NCBI RefSeq assembly: GCF_016278365.1
Contig: NZ_JADQBZ010000008.1
Coordinates: 464,049 to 528,048 of the forward strand
DNA: 64,000 nt
Direction of reading: 5' to 3'
Source: Methanolobus sp.
GTDB taxonomy: Archaea; Halobacteriota; Methanosarcinia; Methanosarcinales; Methanosarcinaceae
In this document: positions 17,512 through 30,216 of the stretch, piece after piece
How positions within the stretch are numbered: the stretch's first letter is position 1
How the letters are laid out: each line of letters starts with the position of its first letter
The notes under the pieces: model-generated
Seen by the model: only the letters and a program-made list of their open reading frames with translations
What the model was told of the DNA's origin: nothing
Database searches by the model: none
Program-made: the position numbers and the translations under genes

Positions 17512-18852
17512 TCAATTAATCTTGTGGACACCAAGCACAAGTGGCTCTTTCCTGCAGAGGAAACCATTCACCTCAAAGGATACATTCAAGTTTCCAAGGT
17601 CTGCCTTTCCACTTGTCATCGGCCTGATGGCAATGGAAACATAACGTGAAGATGATGGCAGTAAGCCCTCAATATAAACTGTCGGGACCTCACACTCGAT
17701 CTGTGAAGAGAAGCAGCTAGAGAGGCTTATATTGGTCAGGGATTCATCCGAGCGGTTTTCCACAATAAAACCTAAGGAAGCAGGGATGCTTTTGTAAAGG
17801 GTCTCCGGCGTATTCATCCTGACATTCAGCTCCGGAGCAAATATCCGGCGAATATTGAATCCAAGTGGACCCGCATTGCAGACATTACCGTTCATCCTGA
17901 ATTCAACACTAAAATGACCTACGCTTATCTCCCCGATGACCTTCGGAATTATGTTGATTGCCAGCGCCTGCCCGGAACCTGCCTGCATGTTGCCAATATT
18001 AAATGATGTCACATCCGCGTCTATACCTTCACTAAAAGAACAGCTTACCTGCACATCATCCAATGAAAAAGAAAGCCTGTTCATGAGATATATCCCCAGA
18101 GGAGCCTCTTCCCCGAAGTGTAGGGCATCCGGAATACTGGTATTCACAAACAAGCAGGAGCATATGACATTGCACAAGCCGATTGGAAGGTTGTTCTTTG
18201 TGTACTTTTGCCCGCGTATCTCAAAATATAGGTCCGCTGTGCCCATGGAATTCTTTCCGGTATGCAGAGAAATGAAAGGTATGGATGCTGATCCTGAAGA
18301 TCCTCCTGCAACAGTGCCAAGAGAAAGTTGAGAACCAGCGCACTTGAAAGAGTCCGGGAACACCCACCTAAGCCATACATTGCCGATATCGGTGTCAGTG
18401 GGATTGTTAACATGTAAAGTAACTGCATACGGAAATCCGGTTTCTGCGCTTGCAGGATAATTATATCCCACGACCACAGCATCACGTACCTGCATCCCCA
18501 GGAGCCGTCTCTTGCTTATTCCCCATATATTTTCATATATCCAGAAAAAATGAATTGGTGTGTAAGGAAGTACGACAAACACAAATAAAGCAAGCACAAA
18601 CACTGGCACTGATAACGGTATAACTCCCGACAGCAGGGATGAAATGCTAAGAGGCATCAGAGAATAAGCAAGAGTATGCAGGCCAATCCCGGAAGACATA
18701 GGATGTAACATCCCAACTGCAAAGAAAGCCAGCCACATTATCCACACAAGAGAGTACATCTGAAAGAGATATCCACTCTTCCCTCTTGATTTATTCAGAA
18801 GGGCATAAGAGAGGGAGCAGATAAAATCACCGGAGATTCTGGACAGTTTCAT
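17512..18852 (-). CDS. Membrane protein with three CARDB-like extracytoplasmic repeats
   Basis: 446 residues. Two or three hydrophobic segments lie at about 28-50, 60-80 and 80-104, followed by a soluble region made of three ~95-residue repeats starting near residues 127, 240 and 345. Each repeat has a pattern of N[PR]xxxxxxxNV/ISxSC-like strands, a mid-repeat Gly/Ser strand and a closing hydrophobic strand, which fits CARDB/NEW3-type beta sandwiches. I infer a cell-surface adhesion or scaffolding role, unproven. It is convergent with the S6e operon and has no obvious partner. Confidence 0.7.
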   Translation of the reverse strand: MKLSRISGDFICSLSYALLNKSRGKSGYLFQMYSLVWIMWLAFFAVGMLHPMSSGIGLHTLAYSLMPLSISSLLSGVIPLSVPVFVLALFVFVVLPYTPIHFFWIYENIWGISKRRLLGMQVRDAVVVGYNYPASAETGFPYAVTLHVNNPTDTDIGNVWLRWVFPDSFKCAGSQLSLGTVAGGSSGSASIPFISLHTGKNSMGTADLYFEIRGQKYTKNNLPIGLCNVICSCLFVNTSIPDALHFGEEAPLGIYLMNRLSFSLDDVQVSCSFSEGIDADVTSFNIGNMQAGSGQALAINIIPKVIGEISVGHFSVEFRMNGNVCNAGPLGFNIRRIFAPELNVRMNTPETLYKSIPASLGFIVENRSDESLTNISLSSCFSSQIECEVPTVYIEGLLPSSSRYVSIAIRPMTSGKADLGNLNVSFEVNGFLCRKEPLVLGVHKIN

Positions 18853-19052
18853 TTAATCACTGCTTGAAATGAGTAGTCGGAATTAGGTTTATTCATATAA
18901 ATATATTACTTTGTATATAATTTAGCCTATCAGGCATAAGATAAGGAGAGCAGAAATACCGGAGAAAAAGAGATTCCAATAAAAACAAGAGATAAAAGCA
19001 AGAGATAAAAACAAAAAAAATACAAAAAAAAGGGAAATAGAGGAAGAAAAGC

Positions 19053-19460
19053 TCAGATTAGCTTCTTTCCGGCTTCAGGTCCGCTTTTACATTCAAATAC
19101 ATCTGTTATCTTCATTTTTATGAGATATTTTGCAGGGAAGCGGTCACTCTTTGCTTTTACTATCTTACGCATCTCATCATATTCCTCACCACGGTCTATG
19201 ATCTTTACATCGCCTTTTATCTGGAAGCATCCGTTGATCTCAGGCCCCCATACATAGATTGCGCCTTTTGGGTTTGCCCTGAGGTTCTCCATGGTTTTGA
19301 GGAAGTAGTTGTCAACAATCCATATTGTCTCAGCATCTTCCTGAAGCATACACATCCCTATAGGGATAACATTTGGTACGCCGTCTTTGGAGGCTGTTGC
19401 GAATGGGAATATCTTCATCTTTGCGAATTCTTCTTTTATCTCATCTGTTAACTTTACCAT
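19053..19460 (-). CDS. Pyridoxamine 5'-phosphate oxidase-fold FMN-binding protein
   Basis: 135 residues from the ATG at 19460, which has gaggtga 7 nt upstream (a GTG nine bases earlier is inside that SD). The split-barrel pattern is visible: PFATASKDGVPNVIPIGM, the tryptophan strand TIWIVDNYFLKTMENLRANPKGAIYVW, and a C-terminal strand pair. Such short proteins bind FMN or F420 and reduce small substrates; the exact activity is unknown. It is unlikely to be PdxH itself, although pdxST lie next to it. Confidence 0.8.
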   Translation of the reverse strand: MVKLTDEIKEEFAKMKIFPFATASKDGVPNVIPIGMCMLQEDAETIWIVDNYFLKTMENLRANPKGAIYVWGPEINGCFQIKGDVKIIDRGEEYDEMRKIVKAKSDRFPAKYLIKMKITDVFECKSGPEAGKKLI

Positions 19461-19603
19461 TGATGTCACCTCTGCATATCAAAATATAAGACTCAGGTAA
19501 TCTACACATCAATGAAGTTTAAACTTTTTCATCAGTGATGTTCATATAAGAAAATAGAGAATGATAGAAGATATGGGGAAAAATAAAAGGAAGTGAAAGC
19601 CCG

Positions 19604-20197
19604 TCAGAATAATTTATTAAGGAAATACTGATGAACCCTTGTATCAAACGTAAGTTCAGGATGGAAAGCCAGTGCCAGGATATTTCCCTGTTCTGCAGCA
19701 ATCACCTTGCCATCCATTTTTGCCAGGACGGTTACATCTTTCCCGCATCCAACAATTCCGGGAGCCCTTATGAAAACAGCAGTGTATGGGGAATTAAGGA
19801 AAGGAAGCTCAAGCTCGGTCTCAAAAGATTCACGCTGCCTTCCAAAAGCGTTCCTGTTAACTGTCGTATCCATTATTCCCAGGAGATGCTGATGGGTCTT
19901 TTTCACCTGCTCGTCACCTTCCTTTGCAAGCAGTATCAGGCCGGCGCATGTTCCCATAATAGGTTTTCCAGAGAGATGCAGTTGCCTTATCTCATCTGCG
20001 ATTCCCTCGCGTATAAGCAGCCGGCCCAAAGTCGTACTCTCTCCCCCGGGAAGGATGAGTGCATCACACCCTGGAACAATGCCCTTGTGCTTGATAGTCA
20101 CAATATCGGCAGACTGACCACGCTCCTCCAAAGCCCTGATAAGCGCGTCCACATGTTCGGAAACATCACCCTGAATAGCAATTACACCTATGAGCAT
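19604..20197 (-). CDS. pdxT: Pyridoxal 5'-phosphate synthase glutaminase subunit
   Basis: 197-residue class I glutamine amidotransferase. Catalytic Cys84 is in MGTCAGL, and His179/Glu181 are in HPELTFD. It releases ammonia from glutamine and channels it to PdxS. It follows pdxS by 36 bp on the same strand, the usual order for a two-gene operon. SD ggag precedes the ATG. Confidence 0.95.
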   Translation of the reverse strand: MLIGVIAIQGDVSEHVDALIRALEERGQSADIVTIKHKGIVPGCDALILPGGESTTLGRLLIREGIADEIRQLHLSGKPIMGTCAGLILLAKEGDEQVKKTHQHLLGIMDTTVNRNAFGRQRESFETELELPFLNSPYTAVFIRAPGIVGCGKDVTVLAKMDGKVIAAEQGNILALAFHPELTFDTRVHQYFLNKLF

Positions 20198-20233
20198 AAT
20201 GGCTCCGTTATTAAAAAAGATAGAGGATGGGTA

Positions 20234-21130
20234 TTACCATCCGCGTGTCTGAAGGACCTGGTCCTGGGGTATAGTGTCGACACTAATACCCTTCATGCCG
20301 GCGCCGATGCCCTTTGATATCTTAGCAAGCACTTCAGGATTGTCATAATTGTTCACTGCCTCGACTATGGCTATTGCCATTTTCTCAGGGATCTCAGCCT
20401 TGAATATGCCAGAACCCACAAAAACACCGTCAGCACCCAGACGCATCATGAGAGCTGCATCTGCAGGTGTTGCAACTCCGCCCGCTGCGAAGTTAACTAC
20501 CGGGAGACGTTGCATCTGTGCAGTCTCGAGCACAAGTTCGAAGGGAGCTTCAATCTCACGGGCAATCCGGACCATCTCTTCTCTGGTCATACCTTTCAGT
20601 GCACGGATTTCACCCTGTATCTGTTTCATGTGTTTGACAGCCTCGCTGACATCACCGGTTCCGGCTTCACCTTTGGTGCGTATCATGGCTGCGCCTTCAT
20701 TCATACGGCGGAGAGCCTCACCAAGATTCCTGGCGCCACATACGAAAGGAACGGTAAAATCGGTCTTTTCGATGTGATATTTGTGGTCAGCCGGAGTAAG
20801 CACTTCGGACTCATCAACCATGTCAACGCCAAGAGCCTGCAGTATCTCAGCCTCTACGAAGTGGCCGATACGCGCTTTTGCCATTACCGGGATTGTTACG
20901 GTGTCTATGATATCTGCAATTATCTGCGGATCTGCCATCCTCGCAACGCCACCTGCCTTTCTAATGTCTGCGGGCACTGCCTGCAGAGCCATTACTGCAA
21001 CTGCCCCTGCTTCCTCTGCAATGCGGGCCTGTTCGGGAGTTGTAACATCCATGATAACACCGCCTTTTTGCATCTTTGCAAAGCCGCGCTTGATAAGTTC
21101 CGTACCGTGTCTTAATTTCTCAAGTTCCAT
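20234..21130 (-). CDS. pdxS: Pyridoxal 5'-phosphate synthase lyase subunit
   Basis: 298-residue TIM barrel. The ribose-5-phosphate-binding lysine is Lys85 in [24 protein letters not shown] and [10 protein letters not shown] are phosphate-binding landmarks. It condenses ribose 5-phosphate, glyceraldehyde 3-phosphate and ammonia into PLP. SD aaggatga is about 5 nt before the ATG. First gene of pdxST. Confidence 0.96.
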   Translation of the reverse strand: MELEKLRHGTELIKRGFAKMQKGGVIMDVTTPEQARIAEEAGAVAVMALQAVPADIRKAGGVARMADPQIIADIIDTVTIPVMAKARIGHFVEAEILQALGVDMVDESEVLTPADHKYHIEKTDFTVPFVCGARNLGEALRRMNEGAAMIRTKGEAGTGDVSEAVKHMKQIQGEIRALKGMTREEMVRIAREIEAPFELVLETAQMQRLPVVNFAAGGVATPADAALMMRLGADGVFVGSGIFKAEIPEKMAIAIVEAVNNYDNPEVLAKISKGIGAGMKGISVDTIPQDQVLQTRGW

Positions 21131-21223
21131 AATATCATCCTTCTGAATAATCCATATAATTTTATTTCAATAGCTATGCGTGTATAGACCATTAAACATG
21201 GTCAATACTTAAAAGCATTTACA

Positions 21224-23740
21224 TTACTCACCGTCTGCCCTTATCCTCGCTACACCGACCACTTTATCCTTCTGGCGCACATCCATGATCTTAACACCCT
21301 GGGTGTTCCTGCCCTGGACGCGTACATCCTTTACAGGTATCCGGATAATAATACCTTCGGAACTTGTGAGCATTATCTCATCACTATCCTTTACGGCTTT
21401 AACATTTATGACAGGGCCGTTCCTGAGGCTGGTGACAATAGTGATGACACCCTGCCCGCCCCTATGCAGTGTACGGTACTCATTGAACTTGGTACGCTTG
21501 CCAAAGCCGTTCTCAGTCACTGTAAGAAGGGACGCGCTTTCATCAACAATATCCAGACTGACCACATGGTCGCCAGGCTCCAGCCTCATCCCGCGGACAC
21601 CCCTTGCACTTCTACCCATCGGACGCACATCGTTTTCAGAGAATCTGATGGCCTTACCATGTCTTGAGACCATGACCATTTCTTTTGAACCATCTGTCAA
21701 CGCCACATTCACCAGTTCGTCACCTTCATCGAGATTCAGCGCGATAATGCCTGCCCTGCGCGGATTGCTGAAGTCGGAAAGAGAGCTCTTTTTTACGGTT
21801 CCCATGCGGGTAGCCATGAACAGATAGCTGTCTTCTGAGAATTTGCTCACTGGTATCATTGCAGTAACAGACTCACCTTCCGCCAGTTCCAGAAGGTTCA
21901 CTATAGCTTTGCCTCTGGACTGCCTGCTACCTTCAGGCATCTCGTACACCTTCTGCCAGTAGACCCTTCCCCTGGTGGTGAAGAAAAGGAGATAATTATG
22001 TGTCGATGCCACAAATATATCGGTGACGAAGTCCTCGTCTTTAGTATCCATGCCTATAATACCCTTGCCGCCTCTGTGCTGCTGGGAATATGTGTCTACC
22101 AGAAGACGCTTGATGTAGCCGCTGTTAGTGATAGTGACAACAACTTCTTCATCGGGTATCAGGTCCTCATCTTCCAGTTCCATGACAGAACCTTTGATCT
22201 TGGTCCTCCTTTCATCACCGAAGCGTTCCTTCAGATCGGCAAGTTCGGACCGGATTATACTATATTTCCTCTCATCGCTCCGGATGATTTCTTCCAGTTC
22301 TGCTATAAGCCGGAGTAACTCATTATACTCATCCTCTACTTTCTGCCTTTCAAGCCCTGTCAGCTTCTGCAAACGCATATCAAGGATAGCCTTTGCCTGT
22401 ATCTCATCCAGGCCGAAATTGCTAATAAGACCTTCACGCGCTGTTTCCACATCTTTTGATGATCTGATAAGGGTTATGACCGCATCCAGATGATCCAGAG
22501 CTATCTTCAGGCCCCTCAGTATGTGTGCTCTCTCCTCTGCCTTACGAAGCTGGAAAAGCGTCCGATTCTGGATAATCTCTATGCGGTGTTCGAGGTAAAT
22601 GCGCAGCATATCCTTAAGGCTCAATTCCTTGGGGACATTGTCTACCAGAGCCAGGTTTATGATACCGAAAGTAGTCTGCATCTGGGTGTGTTTGTAGAGC
22701 TGGTTTAAGACTACATTGGGATTAGTAGTGCGTGTTAATTCGATAACAACCCTTATACCATCACGGTCAGACTCGTCACGCAGGTCGGAAATGCCGATTA
22801 TTCTCTTATCCCTGACAAGCTCGGCGATGTTTTCAATAAGCTTGGCCTTGTTTACCTGATAAGGAAGCTCGGTCACGATTATAGCGTTCTTATCCTTCCT
22901 GATTTCCTCTATTTCAGCAACAGCCCTAAGCTGCACCTTACCGCGCCCTGTCTCATAGGAATCCCTTATTCCCTGAGAACCGAGAATGACGGCACCCGTC
23001 GGGAAATCCGGGCCCTTGATAACCTTCATCAGTTCATTGACACTTACATCCGGGTTATCCATCTGCATCAGTGTAGCATCAATGACCTCAGTCAGGTTAT
23101 GAGGAGCCATGTTGGTGGCCATACCTACTGCAATACCTGTGGAACCATTGACAAGCAGGTTCGGCAGTTTTGCCGGAAGTACAGTCGGCTCCTGAAGTGA
23201 ACCGTCATAATTGGGACGGGTGGATACTGTGTCTTTATCGATATCTATAAGCATCTCATCCGCGATCTTGTCCATGCGTGCCTCAGTGTAACGCATGGCT
23301 GCTGCAGAATCGCCGTCAATGGAACCGAAGTTACCCTGTCCGTCAATCAGGGGGTAACGGAGGGAGAACTCCTGTACCATCCTTACAAGGGAATCGTAAA
23401 CTGCGACATCTCCATGAGGATGGTACTTACCGAGCACGTCTCCCACTACACGGGCACATTTCTTATAGGGTTTATCAGAAGTTATACCGGCTTCCTTCAT
23501 TGCATACAGGATTCTGCGGTGTACAGGTTTGAGACCATCCCTTGCATCGGGCAGCGCACGTCCTACTATGACACTCATTGCATAGTCTATGTATGAATTC
23601 CTCATCTCATCTTCAATAAGGATAGGAACGATCTTTTCGCCGGCATCTGTAGGCTGGATCTCAAGAGACATCCCGTCCGCGGGAACCGGAGCGGAAGTCT
23701 CATCTTTCTGGTTATTATCGTTATCTGTATTATCTGCCAT
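21224..23740 (-). CDS. gyrA: DNA gyrase subunit A
   Basis: 838 residues. The breakage-reunion domain has [16 protein letters not shown] and catalytic Tyr151 in AMRYTEARM. The C-terminal beta-pinwheel (from about 520) has the GyrA box HRGGKG, so this is gyrase and not topoisomerase IV. An extra ~40-residue acidic N-terminal tail precedes the conserved start. It follows gyrB by 10 bp, with gaggtgag as SD. Gyrase in Methanosarcinales is regarded as acquired from bacteria (established view); it introduces negative supercoils. Confidence 0.96.
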   Translation of the reverse strand: MADNTDNDNNQKDETSAPVPADGMSLEIQPTDAGEKIVPILIEDEMRNSYIDYAMSVIVGRALPDARDGLKPVHRRILYAMKEAGITSDKPYKKCARVVGDVLGKYHPHGDVAVYDSLVRMVQEFSLRYPLIDGQGNFGSIDGDSAAAMRYTEARMDKIADEMLIDIDKDTVSTRPNYDGSLQEPTVLPAKLPNLLVNGSTGIAVGMATNMAPHNLTEVIDATLMQMDNPDVSVNELMKVIKGPDFPTGAVILGSQGIRDSYETGRGKVQLRAVAEIEEIRKDKNAIIVTELPYQVNKAKLIENIAELVRDKRIIGISDLRDESDRDGIRVVIELTRTTNPNVVLNQLYKHTQMQTTFGIINLALVDNVPKELSLKDMLRIYLEHRIEIIQNRTLFQLRKAEERAHILRGLKIALDHLDAVITLIRSSKDVETAREGLISNFGLDEIQAKAILDMRLQKLTGLERQKVEDEYNELLRLIAELEEIIRSDERKYSIIRSELADLKERFGDERRTKIKGSVMELEDEDLIPDEEVVVTITNSGYIKRLLVDTYSQQHRGGKGIIGMDTKDEDFVTDIFVASTHNYLLFFTTRGRVYWQKVYEMPEGSRQSRGKAIVNLLELAEGESVTAMIPVSKFSEDSYLFMATRMGTVKKSSLSDFSNPRRAGIIALNLDEGDELVNVALTDGSKEMVMVSRHGKAIRFSENDVRPMGRSARGVRGMRLEPGDHVVSLDIVDESASLLTVTENGFGKRTKFNEYRTLHRGGQGVITIVTSLRNGPVINVKAVKDSDEIMLTSSEGIIIRIPVKDVRVQGRNTQGVKIMDVRQKDKVVGVARIRADGE

Positions 23741-23750
23741 CTATCTCACC

Positions 23751-25964
<2,214 letters not shown>

Positions 25965-26945
25965 TCAGAATAGTTCCACTCTCCCCCCTATACCTTTTTC
26001 CAGCGCCTTGTGATAGACCATGTTTGCTGTCACAAGATCCTGTACTGCAAGACCTGTGGAATCGAATATGGTGATCTCTTCGTCATTTTCCCTCCCAGGC
26101 CTGACACCTGCAATGACCTCCCCCAGCTCAGCATAGATATCAGCTTCCGAGAAAACGCCCGAAGAGATGGACACATTGACCTCACCTGAGTGGGACGCCT
26201 GAACTATATCGTCAACGACCACCTTTGCCTTTTTAAGCAAGGAGGATTCAAGCTCCTGTTTTCCAGCGGCATCGGCACCAATAGCATTAATGTGCGTACC
26301 TTCGCGGATCCATTCGGACTTCACAAGGGGACTCCTGACAGGAGTTGTCGTTACAAGGATATCGCATTTGCAAACTTCCTTTATGCTTCCAGTACGGACA
26401 AAATCACAATTCACAACCGGAGCCATCTCCTTCTCGAAAGAGGCACAATTGTCGGGGTTCCTGCAGGTAATCCTGACCTGCTCTATATCCATGGACTGCG
26501 AGAGCGCAAGCAATTGGGTACGTGCCTGGTCCCCGGTACCCACCATACCCACTATATTCGAATCGGGTCGCGCAAGATATTTTGCAGCAATACCTCCGGC
26601 GGCACCTGTACGCATATCGGTCAGGTAAGTACCATCCATGATAGCAAGAGGTGCGCCGGTTTCTGTGGAATTGAGCACAACGATCGCCATTACACTGGGA
26701 AGACCTTTCTCTCTGTTATCAGGATGCACGTTCACAACCTTGACACCAGCGATGTCCTGTTCCTCCATGAAAGATGGCATAGTGCGCAGGTCGCCATTGT
26801 GTCTTTTGAAATAAAGATAGGATTTTGGAGGCATCTGCACCTTCCTGAGACCATGCTCCCTGAATCCGGATTCTACAGCAAGCATTGCTGATGCCATATC
26901 AAGCACGCCTTTAACATCAGACTGGTTAAGCCATAATAGATCCAT
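25965..26945 (-). CDS. ala: Alanine dehydrogenase, ornithine cyclodeaminase/mu-crystallin family
   Basis: 326 residues from the ATG at 26945 with aaaggag 7 nt upstream; a GTG two codons earlier is less likely. The Rossmann motif GMVGTGDQARTQL and the substrate region with MPSFM and K/R residues fit the archaeal L-alanine dehydrogenase group rather than ornithine cyclodeaminase. It interconverts alanine and pyruvate with NAD. It is divergent from the flavodoxin-fold gene at 27124. Substrate assignment within this family is not certain. Confidence 0.8.
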   Translation of the reverse strand: MDLLWLNQSDVKGVLDMASAMLAVESGFREHGLRKVQMPPKSYLYFKRHNGDLRTMPSFMEEQDIAGVKVVNVHPDNREKGLPSVMAIVVLNSTETGAPLAIMDGTYLTDMRTGAAGGIAAKYLARPDSNIVGMVGTGDQARTQLLALSQSMDIEQVRITCRNPDNCASFEKEMAPVVNCDFVRTGSIKEVCKCDILVTTTPVRSPLVKSEWIREGTHINAIGADAAGKQELESSLLKKAKVVVDDIVQASHSGEVNVSISSGVFSEADIYAELGEVIAGVRPGRENDEEITIFDSTGLAVQDLVTANMVYHKALEKGIGGRVELF

Positions 26946-27006
26946 GCACACACTCCTTTAAACGTATTGCAGGAGCTTGAACGCTAACTTATAAGATAAT
27001 TGTGCC

Positions 27007-27024
27007 TGCTGACATACATCAGCA
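27007..27024. promoter_or_regulatory. Inverted repeat in the divergent ala/27124 promoter
   Basis: TGCTGA (27007-27012) and TCAGCA (27019-27024) with a 6-bp spacer. It lies just upstream of the likely minus-strand TATA (cttataag near 26984-26991) for alanine dehydrogenase. Candidate regulator site. Confidence 0.35.
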
Positions 27025-27123
27025 AGGCCGAAAAGACACCAGGAAAGACAGCTTTACAGCAGCGACTCTGATACTCATCCGAACAGATAAATAGTAAAAA
27101 TATATATTATGTATGGGGTTAAC

Positions 27124-27783
27124 ATGAATATACTGTATGTATTCGCACATCCGGAACCGAAATCTTTTAACTCGGCCATGAAAGAAGCAGCCTTGAAAAC
27201 ACTTAATGAGCAGGGACACAAGGTAAAGCTCTCAGACCTGTTCGCCATGGGATTCAAGTCTGTGTTGGACAAGCATGATTTCCTGCAGCCTAAAATGACA
27301 GATGTCTTCAATCCGTTTCTGGAACAGATGAATGCAAGTAAGAATGGCACATTTTCCCGGGACATCATGGACGAGATGGAAAAGGTCAGATGGGCTGACA
27401 TGCTGGTATTTCACTTCCCCATATATTTCACAAATATGCCAGCAATGATGAAAGGATGGATAGACAGAGTATTCGCCGCAGGTTTTGCTTTTAACCCGGC
27501 AACCCAGAGTGCATACGAAACTGGCCTGCTCAAAGGAAAGAGAGCCATGCTTGTCATGACAGCAGGTGCCGAAGAATCACTGTATTCAAAAGGAGGCATG
27601 CATGGAGATATACATGAACTTCTCAGGTACATAACCCACTGTACACTTGAATACACGGGCCTTGAAGTATTGCCATCTCACGTAGTTTTTGGCGCGGGGA
27701 AGATGTCAGAAGAAAGAGGGAATGCTGAAATACGTTCATACCTAGACAGGCTCAGATCAGTATTGCCGCCTGCCAGAGACTGA
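27124..27783 (+). CDS. NAD(P)H dehydrogenase (quinone)-like flavodoxin-fold protein
   Basis: 219 residues from the ATG at 27124; a second ATG at 27109 would add five residues. The start MNILYVFAHPEPKSFN and the FMN loop FHFPIYFTNMPAMMKGWIDRVF are characteristic of the KefF/MdaB/NQO1-like family. Likely reduces quinones or related compounds by two electrons using FMN. The residue LVMTAGAEE loop is also conserved. Single gene, divergent from ala. Confidence 0.85.
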   Translation: MNILYVFAHPEPKSFNSAMKEAALKTLNEQGHKVKLSDLFAMGFKSVLDKHDFLQPKMTDVFNPFLEQMNASKNGTFSRDIMDEMEKVRWADMLVFHFPIYFTNMPAMMKGWIDRVFAAGFAFNPATQSAYETGLLKGKRAMLVMTAGAEESLYSKGGMHGDIHELLRYITHCTLEYTGLEVLPSHVVFGAGKMSEERGNAEIRSYLDRLRSVLPPARD

Positions 27784-27911
27784 GCCGACAGGGAGCATGT
27801 TCATAAGAGCGGCATCCTAAGTCACATAATACTTCCACTTTATTCGCAGTTTAAGCAAGTGATTTATACGCTGGGTCAGTAGTATTATTACAGAAGATAA
27901 GAGGGAGTTAT

Positions 27912-28397
27912 ATGAAGGATAATGGAAACATTATGATGGGACTCATGGTCTTGATAGTGATAGTGATAGTTGCTGTCACCACACTTTCCTTGGGATGTGC
28001 GGAAAATGAGAACATCACCGGAGACGTGAATGGCACTGGCGACGGCATAGGTGATGATACGGAGTACTTGTATAGAACTGCTGTAGTTGAGGAAGTTGAA
28101 GTCAGGACACTTGAATCATTCCCGGTCCAGGTGCATGCAACTGCCAGGGGATACCTTCCTGATGGTTGCACCGTTATAAATTCAAACGCCACCACTGTAC
28201 AAAGAGAAGGAAATACTTTTAATGTATATCTGGAAACAGTAAGACCGAGAGAGGCAGTGTGTACAGAGGCACTTGTACTGTTTGAGCAGAACATCCCCCT
28301 GGATGTGTACGGGCTTGAGAGGGGCACCTACACTGTAAATGTGAACGGAATTGAGGAGACTTTTGAACTGACAACTGATAATGTGCTGCCGGAATAA
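27912..28397 (+). CDS. Putative lipoprotein, unknown function
   Basis: 161 residues. Hydrophobic residues 9-27 end in a lipobox-like LSLGC, followed by a Gly/Asp/Asn-rich linker and a ~100-residue beta-rich domain with two cysteines (in DGCTV and EAVCTEA), possibly a disulfide. SD gagggag is 4 nt before the ATG. The pattern suggests an anchored extracytoplasmic protein. I do not recognise the domain. It may act alone; it is convergent with a response regulator. Confidence 0.7.
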   Translation: MKDNGNIMMGLMVLIVIVIVAVTTLSLGCAENENITGDVNGTGDGIGDDTEYLYRTAVVEEVEVRTLESFPVQVHATARGYLPDGCTVINSNATTVQREGNTFNVYLETVRPREAVCTEALVLFEQNIPLDVYGLERGTYTVNVNGIEETFELTTDNVLPE

Positions 28398-28451
28398 GCA
28401 GCCCATGTCTTAGACATTCTTCGACATCAGCCCGGTTTCAGCATATTTTCA

Positions 28452-28826
28452 TCATAATGCCTGCTTGTTGACATAGTATTCGATTTTGCCCCAGAAGCTC
28501 TTAATATCGATTGGCTTGGAGATGTAATCAGTACATCCGGCTTCTATAAATCGCTCATGATCACCACGCATGGAGTGGGCTGTTAAAGCTATTATCGGAA
28601 CATCTTTTGTACCCTCGTCTATTCTAAGAAGAGAAAGAAGCTCAAGTCCATCCATTTTGGGCAACTGCATATCAAGCAGGATAAGGCTGAATTTTTCATA
28701 TTTGATCTTCTCGAGTGCGACAAACCCATCTTCAGCCTGTGTCACGCTGTGTCCGCAAGCTACCAGCAAGTCAACTGTTAACTCCATATTTACGGGATTA
28801 TCTTCAACTACTAGTATCTGCGCCAT
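28452..28826 (-). CDS. Stand-alone response regulator receiver protein (CheY-like)
   Basis: 124 residues from the ATG at 28826, which has gaggg 6 nt upstream. Receiver signatures: acidic Glu8/Asp9, phospho-acceptor Asp52 in LLDMQLPKMDG, the Thr in IALTAHS and the Lys in ISKPID. There is no output domain and no histidine kinase next to it, so it probably signals by protein contact, as in Methanosarcinales phosphorelay systems. Regulated partners unknown. Confidence 0.88.
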   Translation of the reverse strand: MAQILVVEDNPVNMELTVDLLVACGHSVTQAEDGFVALEKIKYEKFSLILLDMQLPKMDGLELLSLLRIDEGTKDVPIIALTAHSMRGDHERFIEAGCTDYISKPIDIKSFWGKIEYYVNKQAL

Positions 28827-28999
28827 TTTTTCCCTCATCATCTTTGCCTACAGGCAGGTGAATAAGCCATAAATGAAATATCGTGATGAATAAGTTAGAT
28901 AATATAATAATATATACTTATCTATTGCTTTTTCTACAAATAATATGCTTATTTAGAATAACGGCATCATAGAATTATTAGAAAGATCGCAGGTACCCC

Positions 29000-30211
29000 A
29001 TGGAAAATAATAACAGCATCATGGAAAAAGATATATCGTGTATCGTAAAGCAAATACATGCATCCCCTTATATGATAGTGCTTTCCATTACAGGAGGTGG
29101 GACCGGGGCTATTGGGGAGATGCTCAGGCATGGTAACGGTTCAGCTACTTTGATAGAAGCCATCGTACCCTATCATGAGAATGCTCTTCGGGACTTTACC
29201 GGGAGGGAGCCTGAGAGATGCTGCTCAGAGGAAACTGCACGCGAGATGGCGATGGCTTCTTTTAAAAGAGCACTGGAAATAGCGAATCCCGAAAATGGAT
29301 TCAGACCCGACTACCTTGTCGGTATCGGAGTTACCTGTAAACTGACTAAAGAGGATGAACGTGAGGCAAGGGAACATACGATCCATATTGCTTCACAATC
29401 CATATCAGGAACAAATACAACAAGCCTGACCCTATTACAGGACAGAAGCCGGGAAGAGGAAGAAGAACTTGCCTCCACTCTTCTGATACATACCATAGCA
29501 CGGCTTTGCGGGGCAGGACAGATCTGTGTGGATGAATACATTTCAATGACCGAACAGCAGGTTCTGCAGAAGAAGGAGGCCACTGTCAGCCATGATATTG
29601 GAGAACTACTTTTAAGCATCCTTCTGAGAAAGGACAGCTACGGCAAAAAGTGCATACCAATTATTCACAGTAAAAAGACTGTACCTGCTGCCTCCAGAAT
29701 AATCTTTTCAGGCTCATTTAATCCCTGCCATAAAAACCATGCAGCTATGGCAAAGATAGCTTATGAAAGATATGGATCACCGGTGACTTTTGAGATAGCA
29801 CTTGCGAACGTGGACAAGCCTCCAACTGACTTCATCTCACTGGAAAGCAGGATCAACTCCTTGAAGACATATGCAAATGAAGAATTCTTCGGAAATATCT
29901 GCCTGACAAATGCCCCACTCTTTGCAGACAAAGCCCTGTTGTTCCCAGACTCCCGGTTTCTGGTCGGTTATGACACTATGAACCGCATTTTCAATGAAAA
30001 GTATTACCGTGAAGGAGAAAACAGATTAACTCTGATAGAACATTTCAAAAGGTATAATATAAGTTTCCTCGTATTCCACAGGCAGGATGTGGAACTCGGA
30101 GAACTTGAGATAGACAAAGATATTCTGGAGATATGCAAGATCATGCCGCATGACACATATATGGACGACGGCACATCATCAACACGGCTTAGGAAAACAT
30201 GTGCCAAGTGA
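29000..30211 (+). CDS. PncC/CinA-like domain fused to nicotinamide-nucleotide adenylyltransferase-like domain
   Basis: 403 residues, two domains. Residues about 20-185 look like the CinA C-terminal/NMN deamidase fold, with TGGGTGAIGEML and LIEAIVPYHENAL, but the Ser of the bacterial ESCTGG motif is replaced by Gly/Thr. Residues about 230-400 are a nucleotidyltransferase: SGSFNPCHKNH (237-247, an HxxH adenylyl motif) and the late DGTSSTRLR that matches the ISSTxxR motif. Fusions of this order are known in bacteria and plants with no firm function. NAD salvage is a plausible inference, not shown. Confidence 0.7.
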   Translation: MENNNSIMEKDISCIVKQIHASPYMIVLSITGGGTGAIGEMLRHGNGSATLIEAIVPYHENALRDFTGREPERCCSEETAREMAMASFKRALEIANPENGFRPDYLVGIGVTCKLTKEDEREAREHTIHIASQSISGTNTTSLTLLQDRSREEEEELASTLLIHTIARLCGAGQICVDEYISMTEQQVLQKKEATVSHDIGELLLSILLRKDSYGKKCIPIIHSKKTVPAASRIIFSGSFNPCHKNHAAMAKIAYERYGSPVTFEIALANVDKPPTDFISLESRINSLKTYANEEFFGNICLTNAPLFADKALLFPDSRFLVGYDTMNRIFNEKYYREGENRLTLIEHFKRYNISFLVFHRQDVELGELEIDKDILEICKIMPHDTYMDDGTSSTRLRKTCAK

Positions 30212-30216
30212 TCTTT

